Positions 1-5,400 of a stretch of DNA of 10,499 nt are shown here, piece after piece. The stretch is from PALSA-612 sp046729255 (lineage in GTDB: Bacteria > Actinomycetota > Thermoleophilia > Gaiellales > Gaiellaceae). Under the pieces are notes generated by a model. It was not told the origin of the DNA. It made no database searches and worked only from the letters and a program-made list of their open reading frames with translations. Position 1 is the first letter of the stretch. Each line of letters starts with the position of its first letter. The position numbers were made by a program, and so were the translations under genes. The DNA lies in the NCBI GenBank assembly GCA_046729255.1, contig JBKPGF010000009.1:1-10499 (forward strand). Reading direction: 5' to 3'.

Positions 1-641
1 TTGACGGTGATCAGACCGCGCAGTACGCCGTTCGCGTCGACGACCGGGAGCTTCTCGATCTTGTGCCGGTGGAGGATCACCTCCGCCTCCTCGAGCGTCG
101 TGCCCTCCGCTGCTGTCACGAGCCCCTCCCTCGTCATCAGCTCGGACACGGGCCGAGCCGGATCACGGTGGAAGCGCAGGTCGCGGTTGGTGATGATGCC
201 GACGAGGCGGCCGCCCTCGTCGGTGACGGGAATGCCCGAGATCCGGTAGTGCCCCATGAGCTCGAGCGCGTGCGCGACTGGGGCATCAGGGCCGAGTGTC
301 ACCGGCTCCACGATCATCCCGGACTCGGACCGCTTGACCTTGTCCACCTCGGCCGCCTGATCGGCGACGGACAGGTTGCGGTGGATGACGCCAATCCCTC
401 CGATGCGGGCGAGCGCGATCGCCATTCCGGCTTCGGTGACGGTGTCCATGGCCGCCGAGACGACCGGTATGCGGAGCTCGACCGAGCGCGTGAAACGGGT
501 CGCCGTCGAGACGTCGTTGGGGAGAACGTGCGACTCGGCCGGGAGCAGCAGGACGTCGTCGAACGTCAGGCCCTCGCGCGCAAACTTCTCTTCGAGGGCC
601 AGCAGCCTCTCGATCCGGTCGAGGTCGAGATCCGTGTGCAC
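1..641 (-). CDS. guaB: IMP dehydrogenase, N-terminal part (cut by window edge)
   Basis: IMP dehydrogenase oxidises IMP to XMP with NAD+, the committed step to GMP, in the cytoplasm. About 213 codons are visible of a protein that is usually near 490 residues. The N-terminus carries the hallmark GLTFDDVLLLP (residues 24-34), then VSAAMDTVTEAGMAIALAR (61-79) and GGIGVIHRNL (81-90). Two CBS domains follow at roughly 112-160 and 168-213, including SGIPVTDEGGRLVGIITNRD. The frame is still open at base 1, so the catalytic cysteine loop and flap lie outside the window. I chose GTG at 641, which has GGAG only 3 nt upstream; an in-frame TTG at 653 would add MTEQ and cannot be excluded. The gene lies downstream of the pfkB-like gene on the same strand, separated by the palindrome at 700-870. 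Identity is seen directly and is secure. Confidence 0.96.
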   Translation of the reverse strand, partial: MHTDLDLDRIERLLALEEKFAREGLTFDDVLLLPAESHVLPNDVSTATRFTRSVELRIPVVSAAMDTVTEAGMAIALARIGGIGVIHRNLSVADQAAEVDKVKRSESGMIVEPVTLGPDAPVAHALELMGHYRISGIPVTDEGGRLVGIITNRDLRFHRDPARPVSELMTREGLVTAAEGTTLEEAEVILHRHKIEKLPVVDANGVLRGLITV

Positions 642-663
642 TTGCTCCGTCAAGTGCCGATGA

Positions 664-690
664 ACGGTAGCAGCGTCGGCTGCCGGTAAA
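664..690 (-). promoter_or_regulatory. Weak candidate promoter for guaB
   Basis: On the minus strand TACCGT (664-669) fits a TAnnnT -10 box. It would start transcription about 16 nt before the GTG at 641 and leave a short leader containing GGAG. A TTTACC hexamer at 685-690 could be a -35, but the spacer is only 15 nt. This is pattern matching only. Confidence 0.3.
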
Positions 691-700
691 GCGGGGGTGT

Positions 701-723
701 TAGGAGGGTTTGGCGGAACGGTG
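701..723 (+). repeat. Left terminal inverted repeat of the 700-870 element
   Basis: This arm begins TAGGAGGGTTTGGCG and matches the reverse complement of 847-869 at 20 of 23 positions. The three differences (710, 716, 720) all become G·U pairs on the plus strand. It contains AGGAGGG, a Shine-Dalgarno-like string, but no convincing reading frame follows. Confidence 0.85.
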
Positions 724-846
724 CTCGTCGCCAGCGCGCTCCGGGCGTCGCGCAGCAAGGACGCAGGGAGCCCGCGTACTGACTGAAGTACGTGGGCGAC
801 CGAGGACACCGCTGCGCGGCGATCCGGTGCGTTCTGGCGGCACAGT

Positions 847-869
847 CACTGTTTCGCCAGACCCTCCTA
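847..869 (-). repeat. Right terminal inverted repeat of the 700-870 element
   Basis: Read on the minus strand this arm begins TAGGAGGGTCTGGCG. Its first three bases, TAG, are also the stop codon of the pfkB-like gene, so the element abuts and slightly overlaps that reading frame. I see no clear target-site duplication between bases 690-700 and 870-880. Confidence 0.85.
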
Positions 870-1826
870 GGCGCTGGCGACGGCCGAGAGCTCAGCCACC
901 TGGACGTCCGGCAGCATCCTGCCGATGTCCTCCGGATCGAAGCGGCCGGCACCGACGGAGCGCGTCGATGCGGCACCGGCGGCCACAGCCCTGCGCAGCG
1001 CGTCCTCCGGACTCGCATGCTCGAGCCAGGCGGCGATGAACCCCGCCAATAGCACGGCGCCCGAGCCGACGCTCGAGATGGGCTCGGTCACCGGCGCCTC
1101 GGCGCGGAAGCGCTTCGGCTGGCCGCGCTCACCGCGCACAGAGGCGAAGCAGCCGCGCTCGTGCGTGATCAGCGCGTTCCGGGCGCCGAGGTCGGAAAGC
1201 CGCTCGAGGGCGTCGAGGAAGTCGCCGTCCTCCGAGAACTCCTGGCCGACGACGGCCTCGGCCTCGATCCGGTTGGGCGAGACGAGGAACGGCTCCGCCT
1301 CGAGCCCCTCGCGGAGTGGCTCGCCCTCGGAGTCGAGGATTGCGAGGACGCCGCGGCGGTTCAGCGAGCGGATGGCGTCCGCATAGAAGCGGTCTGCGAC
1401 GCCTCTCGGAAGCGTCCCGGCGAACACGACTAGCTCGGCGCCTCGCGCAAGGTAGTCGATCTTCTCGAGCAGTACTTCGAGCTCTGCTTCCTGGACGAGC
1501 GGCCCCCACTCGAGCACTTCGGTGAACATCCCCGTGGTGGGATCCGCAACGGCCGTCGACGTCCGCGACTCGTCCTCGATGCGGACGAAGTCGTTGAGGA
1601 TCGCCTCCTCCGACAGCTCCTCGAGAATCCGCCGGCCGTTGCGGCCGCCCGCGAGGCCCGTCGCCACCACCGGCACGCCGAGCGTCTTCAGCGCCCGGGC
1701 CACCGTGATCCCCTTGCCGCCCGCGAGCGTGAGCTTCTCGCTCGCGCGGTGCCGATGTCCGAGCTGGAAGTTCGGCACGGTGAGTACCCGGTCGAGCGCC
1801 GCGTTCATGGTGACGGTGACGATCAC
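867..1826 (-). CDS. PfkB-family (1-phosphofructokinase/hexose kinase-like) protein with altered active site
   Basis: This 319-residue protein has the fold signature of the ribokinase/PfkB family, closest in pattern to 1-phosphofructokinase/LacC: start VTMNAALDRVLTVPNF, LAGGKG (residues 34-39), GLAGGRNG (57-64), FAGTLPRGV (135-143), PNRIEAEAVVG (184-194). Such enzymes phosphorylate sugar phosphates with ATP in the cytoplasm. Here the usual GKGxN asparagine is Thr41, the usual TEINE motif reads TEVLE (Leu105), and GAGD/GSGD reads GSGA, putting Ala257 at the catalytic base. Length is normal and the frame intact, so this may be a pseudokinase, a regulator, or a freshly inactivated gene. GTG 1826 was chosen because GGGGG lies 7 nt upstream and the family N-terminus begins there; it starts 16 nt after the carboxypeptidase stop. 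The family call is firm; activity is doubtful. Confidence 0.88.
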   Translation of the reverse strand: MIVTVTMNAALDRVLTVPNFQLGHRHRASEKLTLAGGKGITVARALKTLGVPVVATGLAGGRNGRRILEELSEEAILNDFVRIEDESRTSTAVADPTTGMFTEVLEWGPLVQEAELEVLLEKIDYLARGAELVVFAGTLPRGVADRFYADAIRSLNRRGVLAILDSEGEPLREGLEAEPFLVSPNRIEAEAVVGQEFSEDGDFLDALERLSDLGARNALITHERGCFASVRGERGQPKRFRAEAPVTEPISSVGSGAVLLAGFIAAWLEHASPEDALRRAVAAGAASTRSVGAGRFDPEDIGRMLPDVQVAELSAVASA

Positions 1827-1842
1827 GAGACGACCCCCTGGC

Positions 1843-2961
1843 CTAGCTGACGAAGTCCCAGACGTTCTCCACTGTCTCACCCGCATACCACCCGACGCGG
1901 CCGAGCAGGCCCGGTGCGCCGACGGCACGTTGCGCGACGAGCGGCGAGGAGGCTATCAGCCGGCCCTCCCGGTAGACGCGAACGCGACCTAGAGCCTGCC
2001 CTTTCCGGACCGGCAGCGTCACGGAGCGCGGGGCGACAACCTCCTCGACGAGTCCCTTCCCGAGTCGGACGACGCGCATCTGGTCACGAGCGGCGACGAG
2101 CGGCAGCCGCCCCTCGTCGTACGGCAGCGCCACCGACGCGTACGTCTTCCCCTGCGTGACGATGGGCATCTTGCGGAAGCGGGAGATGCCCCAGGCGAGC
2201 AGGCGCGTGAGATCCTCGTTGCGCTGCGTCCGGGTCGGCTCGCCGAGCAGAGTCGCGTAGACGACATAACCGGGACCGCGAGCGGCCGCGACCTGCGACC
2301 AACCGGCGCCGCTCGTGTGGCCCGTCTTGACGCCGAGCAGGCCCGGGAACGTGTAGAGCAGGTCGTTCCACGTCTCGAGTCGCCGCCTACCCGAGATCGT
2401 CGTGCTCGGCGTCCGGACGATCGCGCGGACGGCCGGGTTGCGCATGGCGACACGCGCGAGCCTCGTCACGTCGCGCGCCGAGGAGTAGGCCCCGGCCGTG
2501 TCCAGCCCATCCGGGTTCGCGAACTCGGTGTCACGCAGGCCCAGCTCTCGCGCTTTCCGGTTCATCATCCCCACAAACCTCGCCCGGCTGCCCCGTCCGA
2601 CGTGGTCGGCAAGCGCGACGGCCGCGTCGTTCGCACTCTGGATGAGCGCCGCCTTGACGAGGTCCCGCACGCTCAGCCGCTCGCCGGGCGAAAGGTAGAT
2701 CGAGGACTCCCCTCGGGCGGCGGCGGAGCCGGTGACGGTGACCACATCGTCGAGCCGGGCGTGCTCGAGCGTAACGAGCACCGTCATGAGCTTCGTGATG
2801 CTTGCGATGGGCACGCGCTGACGAGCGTTCTTCGCGAGCACGACGTCGCTGGTGGTTGCGTTTTCCACGAGATATGCCCTACCACTCACCTGCGGTGCGG
2901 ACGCAAACGCAGGCGCAGAAAGCGCGAGCAACGTCGCGAGAAGAGCGACCCGTCGCAGCAC
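1843..2961 (-). CDS. Secreted D-alanyl-D-alanine carboxypeptidase (PBP5/DacF type, peptidase S11)
   Basis: This 372-residue low-molecular-weight penicillin-binding protein removes the terminal D-alanine from peptidoglycan stem peptides outside the membrane. A signal peptide (MLRRVALLATLLALSAPAFA, cleavage near 20) is followed by the three catalytic motifs in order: SITK (54-57, nucleophile Ser54), SAN (109-111) and KTG (212-214, in VKTGHTSGAGW). A C-terminal region of about 100 residues matches the PBP5-like beta domain in position. It ends with a possibly amphipathic segment (VGWYAGETVENVWDFV) that could hold the protein at the membrane, as in PBP5. GTG 2961 gives the exact signal peptide start but has no clear Shine-Dalgarno sequence; it follows the LysM stop by 11 nt, so coupled translation is likely. 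It sits with a LysM gene, which supports a cell-wall role. Confidence 0.94.
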   Translation of the reverse strand: MLRRVALLATLLALSAPAFASAPQVSGRAYLVENATTSDVVLAKNARQRVPIASITKLMTVLVTLEHARLDDVVTVTGSAAARGESSIYLSPGERLSVRDLVKAALIQSANDAAVALADHVGRGSRARFVGMMNRKARELGLRDTEFANPDGLDTAGAYSSARDVTRLARVAMRNPAVRAIVRTPSTTISGRRRLETWNDLLYTFPGLLGVKTGHTSGAGWSQVAAARGPGYVVYATLLGEPTRTQRNEDLTRLLAWGISRFRKMPIVTQGKTYASVALPYDEGRLPLVAARDQMRVVRLGKGLVEEVVAPRSVTLPVRKGQALGRVRVYREGRLIASSPLVAQRAVGAPGLLGRVGWYAGETVENVWDFVS

Positions 2962-2972
2962 GGGCGCGGATG

Positions 2973-3296
2973 CTATCTCACGCGAATGCGCTGCCCGATA
3001 CGGAGAGCGGTCGGCTCGATGCCGGGATTGAGCGCGAGCAGCTCGACCTCGGTCAGGCCGAAGCGCGGCGCGATCGCCGCCAGCGTGTCGCCGGGACGGA
3101 TCCGGTAGAAGCGGCGCGACTGGCTGGAGGCCGGCGGCGCCGGCGCCGTGGCGACGGGCACCGTGTTCTCGCGGGTCGCGGCCTCGTCCAGACCCGAGCG
3201 GACGAGGAGCACGGCCACCGTCACGGCGGCCAGGAAGGCGAGTGGCGCGGCGATGCGAGCTGCCGAGCGCCGGTCTACCAGCCCGACGCGGCCCAT
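2973..3296 (-). CDS. Small membrane-anchored LysM domain protein
   Basis: This 107-residue protein has a positively charged N-terminus, one membrane span (about residues 13-33, AARIAAPLAFLAAVTVAVLL), a short Pro/Ala/Ser-rich linker (46-60) and a single C-terminal LysM domain (62-107, starting FYRIRPGDTLAAIAPRFGL). LysM domains bind N-acetylglucosamine-containing polymers such as peptidoglycan. The topology suggests a short inside tail and an outside wall-binding domain. ATG 3296 overlaps the pyrF 3' end by 22 nt, with GAGG almost touching the start. The D,D-carboxypeptidase gene follows after 11 nt, so the two may act on the same wall substrate. No enzymatic domain is present; it may be a tether or partner. 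The domain call is clear and the cellular role is inferred. Confidence 0.9.
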   Translation of the reverse strand: MGRVGLVDRRSAARIAAPLAFLAAVTVAVLLVRSGLDEAATRENTVPVATAPAPPASSQSRRFYRIRPGDTLAAIAPRFGLTEVELLALNPGIEPTALRIGQRIRVR

Positions 3297-4186
3297 ACCT
3301 CGCCTCGCAGGCGTGCAGCCTCGGCACCGGCCGCAGCGCGCCAGTCGTCACCCTCGAAGCGGAAGGCGTAGATCACGGATCTCGATACGGTGACGAGGGC
3401 GCTTGCAGGTCCGCTCGTGAACGCCCGCGCGACGTCGGCCGGGGTCGCCCCCTGGGCGCCGATCCCGGGTAGCAGGAGGATTGACTGCGGCAGGAGCCGG
3501 CGCGCTTCGGAGACGGCGCGTGGATAGGTCGCGCCGACGACGGCCCCGATACTCGAGAGGCCACATTCGCCGACGACGTCCTCGCCGAGCTCCGCGACGA
3601 GCTTCGCGACGTGCTGCCACACGGGGCTCCCATCCGAGAGCGTGAGGTCCTGGACGTCCGTGCCGCCCGGATTCGACGTCTTCACGAGGCAGAAGAGACC
3701 GCCTCCCGACCGCCTGCATGACGTCACGAATGGCTCGAGCGAATCGCGGCCGAGGTACGTCGAGACCGTGAGCGCGTCAGCCAGCGGTCCGGAGCCGTTC
3801 CGGGGCTCGAGGTACGCCGACGCGTAGGCGCGGGCAGTGTGCCCGATGTCACCGCGCTTCCCGTCGAGCACGACGAGCAGACCCGCCGTCGCGGCGTACT
3901 CGCAGATCTCCTCGAGCGCGCGCATGCCGTCGGCGCCGAGCACCTCGAAGCACGCTGCCTGCGGCTTCACGGCGACCACGTACGGGCAGACGGCGTCGAT
4001 CAGACCGCGGCAGAAACGCGTGAATGCGTCGGCCGCTGCCGCGCGGTTCTTCTGAGCATCGCCCGAGAGCTCGAGCGGGAGCAGCTCCAGACGCGGATCG
4101 AGGCCGACGACGAGCTGGCTGCGGCGTTCCTGGACGACGGTCGCCAGCCGGTCGGCGAACGGCGTTGCGGCGGCCGGCTCGGGCAC
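3275..4186 (-). CDS. pyrF: Orotidine 5'-phosphate decarboxylase (type 2)
   Basis: This cytoplasmic enzyme decarboxylates OMP to UMP, the last step of de novo pyrimidine synthesis. The 303-residue length and the sequence fit the longer type 2 PyrF family. LVVGLDPRLELLP (25-37) and VVAVKPQAACFEVLG (70-84) form the start of the barrel. The catalytic Asp-x-Lys-x-x-Asp set is in LDGKRGDIGHTA (Asp108, Lys110, Asp113). LLLPGIGAQGATPADV near the C-terminus is the phosphate-binding part, and SRSVIYAF follows. GTG 4186 has little Shine-Dalgarno signal, but a candidate -10 box ends 7 nt before it, so the message may be nearly leaderless. It starts the pyrF - LysM - carboxypeptidase - pfkB-like cluster, downstream of the hupB terminator. 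pyrE lies nearby but in a separate unit. Confidence 0.96.
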   Translation of the reverse strand: MPEPAAATPFADRLATVVQERRSQLVVGLDPRLELLPLELSGDAQKNRAAAADAFTRFCRGLIDAVCPYVVAVKPQAACFEVLGADGMRALEEICEYAATAGLLVVLDGKRGDIGHTARAYASAYLEPRNGSGPLADALTVSTYLGRDSLEPFVTSCRRSGGGLFCLVKTSNPGGTDVQDLTLSDGSPVWQHVAKLVAELGEDVVGECGLSSIGAVVGATYPRAVSEARRLLPQSILLLPGIGAQGATPADVARAFTSGPASALVTVSRSVIYAFRFEGDDWRAAAGAEAARLRGEVWAASGW

Positions 4187-4193
4187 GGCTCAA

Positions 4194-4222
4194 AAGGTAG
4201 ATGAGGGGACTACGGGCGTAAA
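4194..4222 (-). promoter_or_regulatory. Candidate near-leaderless promoter of pyrF
   Basis: On the minus strand TTTACG (4217-4222) and TACCTT (4194-4199) are separated by 17 nt. The predicted start of transcription is about one base before the GTG at 4186. The -35 box overlaps the tail of the hupB terminator, so one unit ends where the next begins. Confidence 0.45.
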
Positions 4223-4250
4223 CGAAAGGGGGCCGCCGTCGCGACCCCCT
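4219..4250 (-). terminator. Intrinsic terminator of hupB
   Basis: On the minus strand the stem is AGGGGGTCGC, loop GACG, then GCGGCCCCCT, counting one U·G pair. It is followed by TTTCGTTT. The hairpin begins 24 nt after the hupB stop codon. The U-tract is interrupted but adequate for a GC-rich genome. Confidence 0.8.
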
Positions 4251-4274
4251 CGAAAGCTGCTATGCGGCTCGCGC

Positions 4275-4559
4275 TTAGTAGCCGCCGCCCTTGACCGACG
4301 CCTTGAGCTTGCTGCCTGCCGAGAACTTCGGCACCGTCGCTGCTGCGATGTGCACCTTCTCCCCGGTGCGCGGGTTCACTCCCATCCGCGCCGCGCGGTT
4401 CGACGTCGAGAACTTCCCGAAGCCGGTGAAGTTCACCGACTCGCGCTGCTTGAGGACCGCCTCGATCGAGTCCAGGAAGGCGTCGACCGCCTTTGCTGCA
4501 TCGGCCTTGCTGAGACCAGAGCGGTTCGCCACCTGGTCCACGAACTCCTGCTTCGTCAC
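4275..4559 (-). CDS. hup: DNA-binding protein HU
   Basis: This 94-residue nucleoid protein binds and bends DNA without strong sequence preference, as a dimer. The sequence is a full HU: MTKQEFVDQVANRSGLSKADAA at the N-terminus, then FTGFGKFSTSNRAARMGVNPRTGEKV, with Pro63 at the tip of the beta arm where the intercalating proline sits, and the closing VPKFSAGSKLK. It lacks the long Lys/Ala-rich tail of mycobacterial and streptomycete HupB/HupS proteins and ends in a short GGGY. GTG 4559 has a strong Shine-Dalgarno sequence 6 nt upstream. It is a single-gene unit with its own promoter and terminator, as expected for an abundant protein. IHF is a less likely alternative. Confidence 0.97.
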   Translation of the reverse strand: MTKQEFVDQVANRSGLSKADAAKAVDAFLDSIEAVLKQRESVNFTGFGKFSTSNRAARMGVNPRTGEKVHIAAATVPKFSAGSKLKASVKGGGY

Positions 4560-4565
4560 CAGTTA

Positions 4566-4573
4566 CTCCTCCC
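4566..4573 (-). promoter_or_regulatory. Strong ribosome binding site of hup
   Basis: GGGAGGAG on the minus strand ends 6 nt before the GTG at 4559 and fixes that start. It is the best Shine-Dalgarno sequence in the window. A small hairpin (CCC-CGAA-GGG, about 4571-4580) touches its upstream edge. Confidence 0.85.
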
Positions 4574-4597
4574 TTCGGGGTTGCTGCAGATCGGTCC

Positions 4598-4626
4598 AGC
4601 GTAACAGCCGGGTCGGATCCGCTCAA
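4598..4626 (-). promoter_or_regulatory. hup promoter (-35/-10)
   Basis: On the minus strand TTGAGC (4621-4626) and TACGCT (4598-4603) have an ideal 17-nt spacer. Transcription should start near 4591, giving a leader of about 32 nt. The pyrE stop codon TGA (4623-4625) lies inside the -35 box. Upstream, A/T tracts at 4636-4639, 4647-4650 and 4662-4665 make an AT-rich patch unlike the surroundings and could act as an UP-like or bent region. Confidence 0.7.
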
Positions 4627-5180
4627 CCATGCGGATTTTGCGGGGATTTTCGAATGTCGACAAAATCCGTCAACCGGAACAGAGACCACAGGCGAACGGC
4701 GACGCGGGCGAGCGCGTCCGCACCACCCGACTCACGATCGACGATACAAACCGCGGTCGCGCACTCGAGCCCCGCGTCGCGCAGGGCGTGCACCGCGTCG
4801 ACCGCAGCCCCGCCGGTCGTGACGACGTCCTCGAGCAGGCAGACGCGCTCACCCGGCGAGAAGCCGCCCTCGAGGCGGTTCGCGGTGCCGTACTCCTTCG
4901 CCTCCTTCCGCACGATGAGGAACGGCAGCCTCGAGGAGATCGACGCCGCCGCCGCAAGTGGCACCGCGCCGATCTCGGGTGCCGCGAGGCGCACGGCCTC
5001 GGGATCCACGCGGGCGACCGTCTCCGCGAGGCGCGTCCCGAGCTGCTCGAGCATGGCCGGCTCGGTCGCAAAGCGATACTTGTCGATGTAGTGCTCCGCC
5101 CGCTGCCCGGAGCGGAGCATGAAATCTCCGGTCAGGACCGCGTGCTCGCGAATCGCCCGCTTCAGCTCCTCGTCGTGCAT
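4623..5180 (-). CDS. pyrE: Orotate phosphoribosyltransferase
   Basis: This cytoplasmic enzyme joins orotate and PRPP to give OMP, the substrate of PyrF. The 185-residue protein shows LTGDFMLRSGQRAEHYIDKYRF (16-37), a strongly family-typical N-terminus. The mobile catalytic loop RKEAKEYGTA (91-100) and the PRPP-binding motif LLEDVVTTGGAA (115-126) follow. ATG 5180 gives the usual family length; ATG 5216 and GTG 5255 are in frame upstream but would overlap the preceding small gene. None has a good Shine-Dalgarno sequence, and the start follows the previous stop by 7 nt, so translation is probably coupled. It is last in a three-gene cluster with the Roadblock gene and a membrane peptide. Its stop codon lies within the hup -35 box. 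Confidence 0.95.
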   Translation of the reverse strand: MHDEELKRAIREHAVLTGDFMLRSGQRAEHYIDKYRFATEPAMLEQLGTRLAETVARVDPEAVRLAAPEIGAVPLAAAASISSRLPFLIVRKEAKEYGTANRLEGGFSPGERVCLLEDVVTTGGAAVDAVHALRDAGLECATAVCIVDRESGGADALARVAVRLWSLFRLTDFVDIRKSPQNPHG

Positions 5181-5187
5181 CGTCGCG

Positions 5188-5400
5188 TCAGGCTGCACGA
5201 GCGGCAGCGAGCGCATCGCGGGCGTGGCCGAGAAGCGCCTGGGCGTCGGCGTCACCGCGCTCGAGCGTCGCCATCGACCCGTCCTCGTAGTAGAGGTCGA
5301 CGCGCTCGCGCGAGCCGGAGCGGCGGCGCATCACGACGACGGCGCCCACAGCCAGCGCCGTGAGCGTTGCGAAGCCGAAGAGCCTCCGCGCGAACGTCAC
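5188..5400 (-). CDS. Small single-span membrane protein, function unknown
   Basis: This 70-residue protein has one predicted membrane span (about residues 6-23, RLFGFATLTALAVGAVVVM), then a strongly basic stretch (RRRSGSRER). A short soluble tail follows, beginning VDLYYEDGSMATLERG and ending in an Ala-rich likely helix. The positive-inside rule puts the tail in the cytoplasm. The start GTG overlaps the stop of the upstream Roadblock gene as GTGA, a 4-nt overlap typical of coupled translation. Codon pattern and GC fit a real gene, and the tail is not low-complexity shadow sequence. I do not recognise a family. Its position suggests a membrane anchor or partner for the Roadblock protein; that is inference. 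Confidence 0.75.
   Translation of the reverse strand: MTFARRLFGFATLTALAVGAVVVMRRRSGSRERVDLYYEDGSMATLERGDADAQALLGHARDALAAARAA

Larger units (their letters stand above)
700..870 (+). repeat. 171-nt structured palindrome (hairpin/MITE-like element or ncRNA)
   Basis: The whole interval folds back on itself. Outer arms 701-723 and 847-869 pair over 23 positions. After a small asymmetric loop (724-726 against 842-846), stems 727-734/834-841, 736-739/829-832, 741-744/824-827 and 746-756/811-821 follow. A symmetric 14 x 14 purine-rich internal loop comes next (757-770 against 797-810), with a tandem G·A/A·G pair at 768-769/798-799. The rod ends in a 10-bp stem (771-780/787-796) with the hexaloop GACTGA (781-786). 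Non-Watson-Crick stem pairs are G·U on the plus strand, so the likely functional strand is antisense to the flanking genes. There is no ORF, plus-strand promoter or U-tract. A palindromic mobile repeat (MITE or REP-like) or a structured RNA are both possible. I do not recognise a named family. The structure is seen directly; its role is inference. Confidence 0.85.

Noticed and set aside
721..786. A 21-codon GTG frame after the AGGAGGG string in the left arm of the palindrome
   Set aside because: The spacing to AGGAGG is 13 nt, too long, and the frame lies entirely in paired stem positions. The AGGAGGG string is explained by the terminal repeat.
700..870. Reading the palindrome as a CRISPR remnant or as a simple terminator of the pfkB-like gene
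   Set aside because: There are no direct repeats or spacers, and the stem has no U-tract on the minus strand. A 171-nt rod is far longer than needed for termination.
710..1039. Plus-strand ORF of 109 codons running through the palindrome, and a minus-strand ORF at 650-1018
   Set aside because: Both cross the palindrome and the pfkB-like gene in another frame. Their products are Arg/Ala/Pro-rich with no domain, as expected of shadow frames in GC-rich DNA.
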